Assembly (NCBI RefSeq): GCF_900115345.1
Contig: NZ_FOWC01000001.1
Location: forward strand, 372,001-436,000
Reading direction: 5' to 3'
Source of the DNA: Amycolatopsis rubida
Lineage (GTDB): Bacteria > Actinomycetota > Actinomycetes > Mycobacteriales > Pseudonocardiaceae
DNA length: 64,000 nucleotides
Every line of letters starts with the position of its first letter. Within the stretch, counting starts at the first letter, position 1. The notes below the pieces were generated by a model. The model made no database searches. It was not told the origin of the DNA and saw nothing but the letters and a program-made list of their open reading frames with translations. Below are positions 42,522-51,213 of the stretch, piece by piece. Made by a program: the position numbers and the translations under genes.

Positions 42522-43499
42522 ATGGGAATCAAACTCGTCGCGGGCGTCGCCGCTCTGGTCCTCGCCGTTCCGCTGCTCATCGGTGCCGGAGTCGCCAGCA
42601 TCGTCAGCTCCCTGTTCGGCAGCAGCAGCGACACGTCCGGTTCGCCGACCTGCACGCTCAGCGGCGCGCCTGCCGGATCCGTGGCGGGCCTGACCGCCGA
42701 GCAGACGGGCAACGCCGCGACCATCGTCGCGGTCGGCAAGCAGAAGGGCGTGCCCGAACCGGGCTGGGTGATCGCGATCGCCGCCGCGCTGCAGGAATCC
42801 CAGCTGCGCAACCTGCACTACGGCGACCGCGACAGCCAGGGACTCTTCCAGCAACGCCCCTCCATGGGATGGGGCACCCCGCAGCAGGTCACCACACCCG
42901 GCTACGCGGCGGCGAAGTTCTACGAGCATTTGCTGGCCACCCCGAACTGGCAGGCCATGAGCGTCACCGACGCCGCGCAGAAAGTGCAGCAGTCCGGGTT
43001 CCCCGGCGCCTACGCCCGCCACGAAGCCACGGCACGCGCGATCGTCGCCGCCGTGTCCGGCGTCCGCTGCCAGCCCGCGACCGCCGGAACCGGGGGCTGC
43101 GACAACATCCAGGCCGCCACCGCCGCCGCTGCGACCGCGATCAATTACGCGTGCGGCCAACGGGGACTGCCCTACGTGTGGGGCGGCAACGGCCCCCGCA
43201 ACGGCGACAACGGATTCGACTGCTCGGGCCTGACCAAAGCCGCCTACGCCGCAGCCGGAATTTCCCTTCCCCGCACCGCCGACGCCCAATACCGCGCGGG
43301 CACGCACGTGCCCGACGGACAGCCGCTCCTGCCCGGCGACCTCGTCTACTACGGACCGCCCACGCACATCCGGCACGTAGGACTCTACACAGGAAACGGG
43401 AAAATGCTGAACGCCCCGGACTTCGGCCAGACCGTGCAGATCGCCGACTACCGCCGTCCGGGAGACGACTATGCGGGCGCCACCCGCCCCGCTCCCTGA
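42522..43499 (+). CDS. VirB1-like lytic transglycosylase / NlpC-P60 endopeptidase
   Basis: 325 residues. An N-terminal signal anchor (VAGVAALVLAVPLLIGAGVA) exports it. Residues ~60-165 form a lysozyme-like domain with catalytic Glu ~92 (AAALQESQLRNLHYGDRDSQ) and QGLFQQRPS. Residues ~205-325 form an NlpC/P60 domain with catalytic Cys ~233 (GFDCSGLTKAAY) and His ~284 (HIRHVGLYTGNG). It locally opens peptidoglycan for the conjugation channel and closes the plus-strand transfer block. Confidence 0.93.
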   Translation: MGIKLVAGVAALVLAVPLLIGAGVASIVSSLFGSSSDTSGSPTCTLSGAPAGSVAGLTAEQTGNAATIVAVGKQKGVPEPGWVIAIAAALQESQLRNLHYGDRDSQGLFQQRPSMGWGTPQQVTTPGYAAAKFYEHLLATPNWQAMSVTDAAQKVQQSGFPGAYARHEATARAIVAAVSGVRCQPATAGTGGCDNIQAATAAAATAINYACGQRGLPYVWGGNGPRNGDNGFDCSGLTKAAYAAAGISLPRTADAQYRAGTHVPDGQPLLPGDLVYYGPPTHIRHVGLYTGNGKMLNAPDFGQTVQIADYRRPGDDYAGATRPAP

Positions 43500-43567
43500 T
43501 CAGCCGTGTAGTTTCCGCGCCCGCTTGAACACGTTCCGCGATAGACGAGCACGCGGTGGACATCTGC

Positions 43568-43691
43568 TCAAGTAGCGCGGAAAGCCCAGCTCAGCCCCTG
43601 ACACGGACAGCGAACGCAAGACACCAGGAGGTTCTGATGCTCATGAAGCCCGGAAGAACCGCTGCCGCGCGGTGTTCAAGTAGCACGGAAA
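43568..43691 (+). repeat. Direct repeat TCAAGTAGCRCGGAAA
   Basis: TCAAGTAGCGCGGAAA (43568-43583) and TCAAGTAGCACGGAAA (43676-43691) are 15/16 identical and 108 bp apart, with a weaker third match near 43715. The second copy overlaps the end of the convergent hypothetical gene. Possibly a duplicated gene end or a recombination trace. Confidence 0.5.
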
Positions 43692-44371
43692 CCGCAGGTT
43701 CCCTGCCGCGAAGTGTTCAGGTCCGAGCGGAACGGACAAGCCGACAGGCCGACGACCTCACGACCGACGTCGGTCCCCGCGCCCTGGCCTGAAGGCAGGC
43801 ACACCGCCCAGCCCCGCACACGGTCGTCGTCCAGTTCCTCCCAGGACGCTGGCCCGGCAGTCGTGTCCGGGACGGGCGGAGTGAGGTCGCATACGCGGGC
43901 GTGGCGCACAGCGCCCGGGTCCAGGACGCGGGCGGCGTCGCGCCAGAACAGGGCGGCGTCAGTCGAGCTGTCGAACGGCCCGTAACAGGCCGGGCCGTCC
44001 GAGGTGTCCAGCAGGACCACCGCCGGGACCGGCGTCTCCCGGGACGGGTCGGGCGTGCACGAGGCGCCGGGAGCACCGAGACGGCGGATCGGCAGCATGC
44101 GGCACTCGGCGTCTCGGCCTGATCGGAGCATCGACGCGGCGGAAAGCCACTGGCGTGCGCGATCCTTGTCGAACGGCCCCACCGCGAACGCGACGGCGCG
44201 CGCCGGGGCAGGCACCACCACCAACGCGATCACGCACTCGTCACGGCGGCCGACGGGCTCCGGGATGCCGTACCGCAGGACCTTCACAGCCTCCTCGGGC
44301 AACGTGACAACGTCGCCGAGTGCGGTGTTTCGCGTGAGCACCGGTTCCGCGCCGGGCGGGAACAAAGCCAC
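43676..44371 (-). CDS. Hypothetical protein
   Basis: A 231-residue soluble protein starting ALFPPGAEPVLTRNTALGDV. Beta-rich first half (ECVIALVVVPAPARAVAFAV), with five or six Cys and the motif YGPFDSSTDAALFWRDA. No recognised domain, signal or TM. The GTG at 44371 lacks a clear Shine-Dalgarno site, so the true start could be elsewhere. It is convergent with the transfer operon and lies downstream of the RAMA-domain gene. Confidence 0.5.
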   Translation of the reverse strand: MALFPPGAEPVLTRNTALGDVVTLPEEAVKVLRYGIPEPVGRRDECVIALVVVPAPARAVAFAVGPFDKDRARQWLSAASMLRSGRDAECRMLPIRRLGAPGASCTPDPSRETPVPAVVLLDTSDGPACYGPFDSSTDAALFWRDAARVLDPGAVRHARVCDLTPPVPDTTAGPASWEELDDDRVRGWAVCLPSGQGAGTDVGREVVGLSACPFRSDLNTSRQGTCGFRAT

Positions 44372-44513
44372 GGTACCGGTCGCGTTTCGCGGATCGGCGC
44401 AGCCGCGCCGATTTCCATGAACGAAGGCAATTGCCGCGTTCGCGAATCTCGGGAGCGGTCGCGCGAGCGCCAGCCCGGACGTACAACCGTGGTGGCGGAG
44501 GCGTCCACGATCT

Positions 44514-45551
44514 CTAGGGCGATTTCTTTTCCTGGCTTGCGGTGTATTCTTCGCGGAGTTCCAGGAGTGTGCGATCGTCCTTTACCCGCCGCCATGTTCG
44601 CCAACCCTCGCTGATTTTTCCGTTGCACGCCGCCCGGATCGCGGCCGACGGGGTGCGGTGGCGACTTCCGTCCGCGAGTTGCAACTGGCCGTCCGCGAGC
44701 ACGCGTGCGGTGTGCACTTCGCCTTTGAGACGGCGGAAGTAGCGAAGCTCGTCTCCTACCTGCACGATGCCAGCGGCCACCAGCGTCGCCAGGTCGGGAC
44801 CCCGGGGCCCGGGCTTGTGGACGGCTACCTGTATGCCCACAGCCGTCCGGAGCGAGGATAGGCGCGCACCGTCGCGCGCGCGAAACCAGTATTCCCAGCC
44901 GTTCTGGTGCAGGTACCCGAGCGCAGTGAGCGCGCCGGAAGGCTGGGCGAACCACCGACCGTCGTCGAAGCGAATGCCTCCGTCGGCGACGCGTGCTTCG
45001 TGAACGAGCCCGTTCGCGGGGCGGCGGCACCGCAACGCTTCACCGTCCCGGAGGTGTCCGGCGGACACCAGCGGGTGCAAAGCACCGACCGTCCTTTCGG
45101 GCGCGGCCGCCGGATCGGCCACGGCCTCACGGTTCATGATCTCCGCGACGAGCGGCGCGATAAGCGATGGCCAGCCGACATCTGGTCCTCGCCTGGTCTC
45201 GGCACATTCCCAGGCACCGTCACGGGCGACCAGGATCCTTGCATCGACGAGGTTCTCCTGGGCGGTCGCCGCCGGGATCAGCTGCACGACGACGTCGCCG
45301 TCGTGCCGACGCGCGTCGGGTTCCGTCTCCAGCAGTTGCCCGGCGAACAGATCCGTTTCTCCTGTGGCGCAGACAATGTCGACCGCCACGACCAGCAATC
45401 CCCACGCATCGCAGGGAAGCCGCAGGAGCGGTGCCGTTTTGCCCTCTGCGACGATCAGCGCAGCATCATGGGGAAGCGCCTGCCTCCGGCGCACGCCGTG
45501 CGCTGTCGGGGGCGGTGGCGTTGCGGCTTCGGCGGTGCTGTCATTGGACAT
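44514..45551 (-). CDS. Tandem RAMA-domain protein
   Basis: 345 residues. Two repeats in the C-terminal half match the RAMA (restriction enzyme adenine methylase associated) fold: HPLVSAGHLRDGEALRCRRP ... DDGRWFAQPSGALTALGYLH ... NGWEYWFRARDGARLSSLR, and TLVAAGIVQVGDELRYFRRL ... DGSRHRTPSAAIRAACNGK ... EGWRTWRRVKDDRTLLELR. RAMA domains are predicted to recognise modified DNA. The N-terminal ~140 residues are uncharacterised. AAAGAGGG precedes ATG 45551. Its promoter region carries an 18-bp inverted motif related to one upstream of int. Confidence 0.72.
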   Translation of the reverse strand: MSNDSTAEAATPPPPTAHGVRRRQALPHDAALIVAEGKTAPLLRLPCDAWGLLVVAVDIVCATGETDLFAGQLLETEPDARRHDGDVVVQLIPAATAQENLVDARILVARDGAWECAETRRGPDVGWPSLIAPLVAEIMNREAVADPAAAPERTVGALHPLVSAGHLRDGEALRCRRPANGLVHEARVADGGIRFDDGRWFAQPSGALTALGYLHQNGWEYWFRARDGARLSSLRTAVGIQVAVHKPGPRGPDLATLVAAGIVQVGDELRYFRRLKGEVHTARVLADGQLQLADGSRHRTPSAAIRAACNGKISEGWRTWRRVKDDRTLLELREEYTASQEKKSP

Positions 45552-45682
45552 GGTCGTCCCTCTTTGCTGTGAGCGTCATCAAGGAAACTGTCGCGCCGCA
45601 TTGTTGAGGAAGAAGCGTCCGCGTCGCGAAGGGTTTGTGCGGGCATGGTTTTCTCCGCGGCCGGGTGTTCGCGGCACGACAG

Positions 45683-45700
45683 GTCCATGGACGCTCCGTG
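45683..45700 (+). promoter_or_regulatory. Motif GTCCATGGACGCTCCGTG
   Basis: Starts with the perfect palindrome GTCCATGGAC. It matches the complement of 45823-45840 at 16 of 18 positions and shares 14 bases with the int-upstream site at 24073. Likely a binding site for an element regulator. Confidence 0.5.
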
Positions 45701-45822
45701 TACGAAGAATGTCAATACCCGCGCAGATTTTCACCGGACCAGGTGCGTCGCGGTGCGCATGCGACGGTATGCCCACACGAGACATCTGTCTTGTTTGACG
45801 GATCGCTTGACATAGCAGCGGT

Positions 45823-45840
45823 CACGAAGCGTCCATAGAC
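45823..45840 (-). promoter_or_regulatory. Inverted motif GTCTATGGACGCTTCGTG
   Basis: Read on the minus strand it is 16/18 identical to the site at 45683-45700, 122 bp away, in inverted orientation between two divergent genes. Confidence 0.5.
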
Positions 45841-45932
45841 GTGCAGCCCGAACACCCGGATGCGCACCGGCGGGCCAGCAAGCCCCGGCCGGGGCATGAC
45901 CTTCCATTCCTTACCAGCACAGGGAGTTCGTC

Positions 45933-46865
45933 ATGTCCCACAAGAACCGCAACGCCCGCAGCGCCACCGCCGACGGCCGCCGCCTGCACGCCGTGGCCGA
46001 CGGACCCGACCAGCAGAACGCGCCGACTTCGGAGGGCAAGGTGCGGGCGGCGCTGACCGCCCATCCCGGCTCGACGACTGCCGATGTGGCGGCAGCCGCC
46101 AACGTGGGCCGTTCGACCGCCGCGAAAATCCTGGCCCGCTGGGGACACGACGGCATAGCGGTCCGCACGGCAGGAACAGGCCCGCGCAATCCCGACACCT
46201 GGGAGATCTCCACGCCCGGCCCTGACGTCGCCGCGCCTGACGACGCCCAGCCGGACGCGACCGCGACGCCCAGCGCCGACGGGCCGCTTCCGCAAGCCAG
46301 CGACACCGCTGACGCCACGACCGACGACACGGAAGCAGCGGAGACGACAGTCGCCGACGTCGAGGGCACCGTCGAAGAGGACACCGCAGCAGCGCAGGAG
46401 ACCGCCAACGGACCGGAATCCGACGACGCCACGGACACCAGCGGCCACCAGACCGCCCCGCCGTCCGATGCCGACAGTGCCGCCCCGGCACCCGAAACCG
46501 CTCCGATGAACCCGGTGGACAACGCAAGCGAGACAGCACTGTCCTCCGCAGACGCGCCTGCGGTCGCCGCCGACACCACGACCGGAACAGCCCGGCCGGG
46601 CAAGGACCGGCTGGCCAAGGGCCAACTGCGTGGCCTCGTGGAGGAATACCTCACCGAACGGACAGGAGAGAGCTTCGGTCCCGCGCAGATCGGCAAAGAC
46701 CTCAACCGATCGGGAGGCGCCGTCAACAACGCGTGCGAGAAGCTCGTCAAGGACGGGTATGCGATCAAGACCTGCGAAGCACCGAAGCGATTCGCCATCA
46801 ACCCGGACAAGACCGACGTCCCGATGACGACCGAAAACGCCCACGCACCCGCACAGGAAGCCTGA
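45933..46865 (+). CDS. Two-winged-helix protein with acidic linker
   Basis: 310 residues. An N-terminal MarR-like wHTH (~residues 30-75: KVRAALTAHPGSTTADVAAA, VGRSTAAKILARWG) and a C-terminal wHTH (~230-290: LRGLVEEYLTERTGESFGPA, AVNNACEKLVKDGYA) flank ~140 residues of Ala/Thr/Asp/Glu-rich low-complexity sequence. AGGGAG precedes the ATG. Such bidentate DNA-binding proteins could bridge sites; it is a candidate binder of the inverted motifs just upstream. Function otherwise unknown. Confidence 0.75.
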   Translation: MSHKNRNARSATADGRRLHAVADGPDQQNAPTSEGKVRAALTAHPGSTTADVAAAANVGRSTAAKILARWGHDGIAVRTAGTGPRNPDTWEISTPGPDVAAPDDAQPDATATPSADGPLPQASDTADATTDDTEAAETTVADVEGTVEEDTAAAQETANGPESDDATDTSGHQTAPPSDADSAAPAPETAPMNPVDNASETALSSADAPAVAADTTTGTARPGKDRLAKGQLRGLVEEYLTERTGESFGPAQIGKDLNRSGGAVNNACEKLVKDGYAIKTCEAPKRFAINPDKTDVPMTTENAHAPAQEA

Positions 46866-47432
46866 CAGCCGCCAGGCCCAGCCCCGCGCGGGACCGCCGC
46901 CCGACCACCAGAGGGCACCGGTCCCGCGCGCGCCTTCTCGCACCGAACAGGCAACAGGGCGTTCAGATCGCCGATCGGCGATCGTGTCCACGACAGCGCC
47001 GCAACTTTGGCCCCGGGTGCTTCCCCCTGCCCGCGCGGATCTACCGCTGCCACAGGCCATGCGTAGGAACCGGGCCGATCGCCACAGCACGAATCTGCCC
47101 ACACCGTCCGTGTCTCGGGCAGCCGTAGCAGGGCCGCGACGACATCAGCTTCCGTGGCCCTGCTGCGACGAAGCTGCTTGCCCAGTCACGACGCCTGGCC
47201 GTTCTGGACGGGGCAAGCCGAAACCCGAGGGAAAGGGGCGCCAAAGAAAGGGTTCTCGCCCCGGTGCCAACGATTTGTCGTCACTCGACCAACGGATTTC
47301 TCGGGCCCGGCACTCAACCGTCAGCGGTTGTCCAGGCATCCGGGAAGGCATGGCGCGCTCACCGCGCGCCGCATGTGCGCCTGCCCCGGCCGTAGTCGCC
47401 GAGGCAGGCTGGCTTCGCAGGTCAAGCCGTTG
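46866..47432. other. Gap between convergent genes, with an 18-bp palindrome
   Basis: 567 bp without a gene I can support. The distinct feature is the perfect palindrome at 46966-46983. The rest shows no repeats or RNA gene that I recognise. Confidence 0.4.
46966..46983. repeat. Perfect 18-bp palindrome
   Basis: GATCGCCGATCGGCGATC is identical to its reverse complement with no loop. It is typical of a dimeric protein site rather than an RNA hairpin. Located ~100 bp after the two-wHTH gene. Confidence 0.6.
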
Positions 47433-47648
47433 CTACGCGGTGGTGGCCGCCTGGCCCTCGTCGATCGGCTCGACCTTGTCGCCGGCTTCGGGCACGATCC
47501 CGAGCGTCGATCCGCAGTCCCACTTGATCAGCAGCGTTCCCAGCGCATCGGTCGCCAGGTAGGTGCCCTTGTCGCCGGGTTTCAGGTCGGTGTCCTCGTC
47601 GTTGATGCGCACCAGCACCACGCGCTGGCCCCGTGCGTACTTGCCCAC
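47433..47648 (-). CDS. DUF4314 family small protein
   Basis: A 71-residue beta-barrel-like protein: MGKYARGQRVVLVRINDEDT, LKPGDKGTYLATDALGTLLI and KWDCGSTLGIVPEAGDKVEP match DUF4314. It has a GTG start at 47648 with AAGGAG upstream. DUF4314 proteins are small SH3-like proteins common in phages and ICEs; role unknown. Last gene of the long minus-strand accessory module. Confidence 0.78.
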   Translation of the reverse strand: MGKYARGQRVVLVRINDEDTDLKPGDKGTYLATDALGTLLIKWDCGSTLGIVPEAGDKVEPIDEGQAATTA

Positions 47649-47975
47649 AGCGAGTTCTCCTTGGTCTCGGTCAGGTCGGTCTCGGTCGGGATCCTCGAAA
47701 TGGCGCGGCCGGGCACGCCTTCGGCCAGCTCGGCACACGCTGTCACGGCGGGTTCGCCGCAGAACACCAGGTCGGCGCGGCCGGGTTGCCGGTCGCGGTC
47801 GTCGTCGTTCAGCTCCCTTCTCTGGCCAGGCGGTCCGGACAAGTTGATCGGCCGCTCGGGGGCTTCGCCACCTGGGCAGCCGGTTCAGGGCAACCCGTGC
47901 CTCCGTCCGAGCACCCGGCGGCCAGCCCGCCGTCCGCCCGTTGGCAGCGACCCGCTCGTCGGTCAAACGGGCGGG
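47649..47975. other. Gap upstream of the DUF4314 gene
   Basis: 327 bp. On the minus strand a short frame with RADLVFCGEPAVTACAELAE and GRAISRIPTETDLTETKENS looks protein-like and precedes DUF4314, but it has no good start codon and would run out of frame into it. I leave it as possible remnant coding sequence. Confidence 0.35.
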
Positions 47976-49145
47976 TCATGACCGGTGCCTGTGCTCCGGT
48001 GCCGCCGCACTTGGACACACCGTTCCCTCGGATTTCGCGGGGACTGTCCGAAAGGTCCACTGGTCGCCGTCGATCCGGTAGTTCCCGTCCAGATCGGGTT
48101 CGATGCGCCACGGCAGGTAGCCGTCGAATGCCCGCTGGTGCTGGTGGACGTGGACCAGCGTGCCGCCGTCGAAGTACGCCAGGGGGTGGCGGTCGGGGTC
48201 CTTGCCGTGGCTGGTCGTGCACCACGCCGCGACGGCCTCGGCGATCTCGGGCCGGAACACCGGGACCCGCGCCTGTCCCGGCGGGGCGTCGAGCCGGGCG
48301 GGAAACCCGCTCGCGGACGTGCGGCTGGGATCGCAGGTGACCAGGGTTTCGCCGGAGCGCGGTCGGCGCCGCTCGGCGTCGCGCAGCAGTTCGAGCTGCC
48401 GGTAGAAACGGCCGAGGGTGCGGGTGGGAGCGGACAGGAACCAGCGGCCGAGGTCGCCGAGCGGGTAGCGGCCGTCCTCGCCGACGGCGATCTCGTGGCG
48501 GCGGCGGGCGCCCTGCCCGGTGAACACGACCAGCAGGTCGTCTTCGAAACGGGCCAGCGGGTACCAGTCCGGATCGATCGGGTAGACCACGTTGAGCCAC
48601 TGGCACACCTCCTCGGCGACCTCCCGGCGCAGCCGGGGCCGCACCCACAGGCCGTGGTGGCGGCGGGATTCGACCACGGCCGGGAAGCTGGCCTGGTGCG
48701 GTTCGGCGGCGCGGGCGGCGGGCACGAATTCGATCCAGCACTCGCCGGCGGCGAGACCGGTCCCCGCGGGCGAGTCCGAAGCGGCGGCGAGCGTGGACAC
48801 GGGTGGTTCTCCTTCGACGGTCGTGGTGTCGTGGTGCCCGGGCGGCAGCGTCCAGCGGAGCGTGTCCGGGTCCCAGACGGCCGTGGCGTACAGGCGGAGG
48901 ATGTCGTGCAGCCCGGGGCCGATCATCCAGCCGAACTCTTCGCACTCCGCCTCCCCGGGCCACCGCCCGGTCCACACGTCCTGAGGGCAGCCGCACGAGG
49001 GGTCGTGGGCGAGACGCTGGCGCCCGTTGGCCAGGCAGCGCGCCAGGTCGCAGCCCTCCAGGTGGTACTGACCGATCCCGACCTCACAGTCCGGGCAGAG
49101 CGGCTCCGGCGGCGTGCCCTCGGTGTCGGTTGCGTGCGCGGTCAT
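47976..49145 (-). CDS. Hypothetical Cys-rich ICE protein
   Basis: 389 residues. The N-terminal region is Cys-rich (EPLCPDCEVGIGQYHLEGCD, HDPSCGCPQDVWTGRWPGEA), suggesting zinc binding. The rest is a mixed domain containing WLNVVYPIDPDWYPLARFED and SHGKDPDRHPLAYFDGGTLV, an internal duplication of the pattern DPD.(Y/H)PLA.F(E/D) and thus two related halves. GGGAGG precedes ATG 49145, which overlaps the stop of the gene upstream. Function unknown. Confidence 0.65.
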   Translation of the reverse strand: MTAHATDTEGTPPEPLCPDCEVGIGQYHLEGCDLARCLANGRQRLAHDPSCGCPQDVWTGRWPGEAECEEFGWMIGPGLHDILRLYATAVWDPDTLRWTLPPGHHDTTTVEGEPPVSTLAAASDSPAGTGLAAGECWIEFVPAARAAEPHQASFPAVVESRRHHGLWVRPRLRREVAEEVCQWLNVVYPIDPDWYPLARFEDDLLVVFTGQGARRRHEIAVGEDGRYPLGDLGRWFLSAPTRTLGRFYRQLELLRDAERRRPRSGETLVTCDPSRTSASGFPARLDAPPGQARVPVFRPEIAEAVAAWCTTSHGKDPDRHPLAYFDGGTLVHVHQHQRAFDGYLPWRIEPDLDGNYRIDGDQWTFRTVPAKSEGTVCPSAAAPEHRHRS

Positions 49146-49492
49146 GCCGTCCTCCCGGGCGTGCCGGGGCCGTTGTGGAGGAACTCGGTCCACCGGTAGG
49201 TCTCGTGGCTGAGGCAGGCCTCGGCCACGCGCACGTCCGCCTGGGCGAGGAGAGGGTGGTGGGCGGCGACCACGTGCGCTCCGGCGGTCATGGCCTCGGC
49301 GATGCGCAGGTGCATGTCCGCCCAGTCGAAGCAGCGTTTGTACTCGCCGTGCTCGGCGCCGGTGCCGCCCAGCGTCGGATACATCGCACGGGCGCGGGCG
49401 AAGAGCGCCTCGGCGGCGGCGCAGTGGTCGGCGGCGCTGCGGGGCTCGGTCGTGCCCGCCTTGTCGTCGGTGGGGGTCGTGTTCGGCGGCAT
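49142..49492 (-). CDS. Small helical hypothetical protein
   Basis: 116 residues, helical, with AADHCAAAEALFARARAMYP and WADMHLRIAEAMTAGAHVVA, resembling small alpha-helical pairs found in actinobacterial mobile elements. AGGAGG precedes ATG 49492. It is coupled to the next gene by ATGA. No function recognised. Confidence 0.65.
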   Translation of the reverse strand: MPPNTTPTDDKAGTTEPRSAADHCAAAEALFARARAMYPTLGGTGAEHGEYKRCFDWADMHLRIAEAMTAGAHVVAAHHPLLAQADVRVAEACLSHETYRWTEFLHNGPGTPGRTA

Positions 49493-49528
49493 GGTGTTCC
49501 TCCTGTGGTTGTGCGGCGTGGAGCTGGG

Positions 49529-50344
49529 TCAGCAGGCGGTGAGCACGGCGCGGGCGCGGCGGTCGGCCAGCACGGGATGGGTGGTGTGGCGGTCGTCGTC
49601 GGCAATGAGCACGCGCACGCCGAAGCGCGGCGGGCCGCCGGAGGGATCGGTCCAGCCGTAGAGGGCGGGCAGGACCGAGAGAGCGTGCGCGGTGTTCTCG
49701 GCGGCAGGGTCGCCGTCGCGGTAGCCGAACACTTCGAACTCCAGCTCCGCCGCCGATTCATCGGCGTGGACGGCGCAGCGCAGGTGCGGCGACAGCTGGG
49801 CCCGCAGTTCGGCGAGCTCGACGGGCGCGGCCGGGTCCGGCGGCAGCGTGAGGTCGGCCAGGATCCGCAGGCCGAGCTGGGCCAGGTCGTGGTCATAGGT
49901 CGCGCCCAGCAGCGGGCCGTAGCGGCGGGCGACGCTGTCGGCGGCGAAGATCCCGGTGTAGCCGCAGGTGACCCGCCCGTGCGGGAACACCAGCGGGACC
50001 TCGCCCGGCCCGGGCGGGACGTACTCGCCCGCGCGCACCGACCACCGCTCTCCCCGCAGCGCGGTCCACACCGCTGCGCTGTCGAAGGCGTGGACGACAT
50101 CGGTGCCGTGGCTGGTGGGCCACGGCCACGGCCACTCACGGCCCCGATGGGTGACCTCGCCGGCCTCGTCGATCTCCGGGGCGTGCAGGAAGAAGTCGAC
50201 GAGTCCGGCGAACTCCTCGGCAGTGCGCGCCCGTCCGATCCCGTCGAGGCCGGGGCAGGCGCAGTCGCCGAGGCGCACCGCTCCGATCCACTCGGAGTCA
50301 GGGCCGCGCCCGAGATAGAAGTCGTGCGTCGTCGCGCGGCTCAT
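49529..50344 (-). CDS. TDFYVG-family paralogue A (long form)
   Basis: 271 residues. The N-terminus THDFYLGRGPDSEWIGAVRL and the later REWPWPWPTSHGTDVVHAFD are shared with the two genes that follow upstream (50341-50826 and 51214-51696). The remaining ~160 residues are unique, with CGYTGIFAADSVARRYGPLL and FEVFGYRDGDPAAENT. No signal peptide or TM. GGAGGTGAGG precedes ATG 50344, which overlaps the stop of paralogue B. A family found by internal comparison only; function unknown. Confidence 0.7.
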   Translation of the reverse strand: MSRATTHDFYLGRGPDSEWIGAVRLGDCACPGLDGIGRARTAEEFAGLVDFFLHAPEIDEAGEVTHRGREWPWPWPTSHGTDVVHAFDSAAVWTALRGERWSVRAGEYVPPGPGEVPLVFPHGRVTCGYTGIFAADSVARRYGPLLGATYDHDLAQLGLRILADLTLPPDPAAPVELAELRAQLSPHLRCAVHADESAAELEFEVFGYRDGDPAAENTAHALSVLPALYGWTDPSGGPPRFGVRVLIADDDRHTTHPVLADRRARAVLTAC

Positions 50345-50826
50345 CGGACCTCACCTCCGAAGACGGGCGCATCGGCAGGCTTGTCGAGCATCAGCGGCAT
50401 CGGCACCGACGGCGGCGCTGCCCGATCACGCTGCCACGCCGAGACATCGGTCGTGCCCGCCGAGCCCCTGTCGGGGAATCGCGGGTCGCGCGGGTCGATG
50501 CGGTGCCAGCGGGTCCCGCCGCCCACGGTGACGAACACCGCGCCCGGCTCGGGGTCGAAGACGACGATCCAGCTGGCGAAGTGGCTGCTGTGCCACGGCC
50601 ACGGCCAGCCGCGTCCGGGCCGGTATCCCTGGCCAAGGCGTTCGTCCTCCCACACGTCGAGGGTGTCGGCGACCGCAGCGCGGAAGACGTCCTCGTCGGT
50701 CGTGGTCAGCGCCAGCAGCAACGGCGGGACGGCGCGGACGTTGTCGGGGCAGGACTCCCCGCGCAGGGAGCCGATCCACTCGGCGCTCCCGCCGCGTCCG
50801 ACGTAGAAATCGGTGTAGCTCGACAT
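50341..50826 (-). CDS. TDFYVG-family paralogue B
   Basis: 161 residues: SSYTDFYVGRGGSAEWIGSL, RGWPWPWHSSHFASWIVVFD and GGGTRWHRIDPRDPRFPD. It aligns over most of its length with paralogue C. AAGGAGG precedes the ATG. The Trp-rich central motif GWPW.W.(S/T)SH....I is the family hallmark. Soluble; function unknown. Confidence 0.72.
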   Translation of the reverse strand: MSSYTDFYVGRGGSAEWIGSLRGESCPDNVRAVPPLLLALTTTDEDVFRAAVADTLDVWEDERLGQGYRPGRGWPWPWHSSHFASWIVVFDPEPGAVFVTVGGGTRWHRIDPRDPRFPDRGSAGTTDVSAWQRDRAAPPSVPMPLMLDKPADAPVFGGEVR

Positions 50827-50839
50827 GAGACAGACCTCC

Positions 50840-51058
50840 TTATCGTGCTGGCGCGTAACGGTTCCGGCCGTGCGATACCGGAACGCAGGCGTAGGGGTCG
50901 GGCGGCGGGCATGACGGCGCCTCGGTGTCGCGCGTGGTGTCCTGGTCCTGGTCGGCTGCGCGGCCGAGGACGTAGGCGAGCACGATCACCGGGGTCCACG
51001 GTCCCGGCAACAGCGCCGCGAGCACGGCCCACACGAGCCGTTTCTTCTGGTCGTGCAT
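50840..51058 (-). CDS. Small membrane protein
   Basis: 72 residues: a basic start MHDQKKR, one long hydrophobic segment LVWAVLAALLPGPWTPVIVL, and an Asp/Pro-rich tail. AAAGGGG precedes the ATG. It sits between paralogues B and C of the TDFYVG family. A single-TM accessory protein of unknown role. Confidence 0.6.
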   Translation of the reverse strand: MHDQKKRLVWAVLAALLPGPWTPVIVLAYVLGRAADQDQDTTRDTEAPSCPPPDPYACVPVSHGRNRYAPAR

Positions 51059-51213
51059 GGTTTCTCGCCCCTTTCCACGGAGCAGTGGTACCGGAACGGG
51101 TCAGGTGGACGGCGACGACCTCGGCCACGACGGCGGGCCACGCGTGCTCGGGCACGTCGTACTCGCCGCAGCAAGGCTGTGGTCTGTCCTTTCGGGACTG
51201 TTCGGTCGTCGGG

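Larger units (their letters stand above)
45552..45932. other. Divergent promoter region with inverted 18-bp motif
   Basis: 381 bp between the RAMA gene and the two-wHTH gene. No convincing gene. Contains two inverted copies of GTCYATGGACGCTYCGTG (45683-45700 and 45823-45840). Confidence 0.55.

Noticed and set aside
47582..47842. Minus-strand frame upstream of DUF4314 (contains RADLVFCGEPAVTA)
   Set aside because: Protein-like in part but no good start codon and it overlaps DUF4314 out of frame; noted only as possible remnant.
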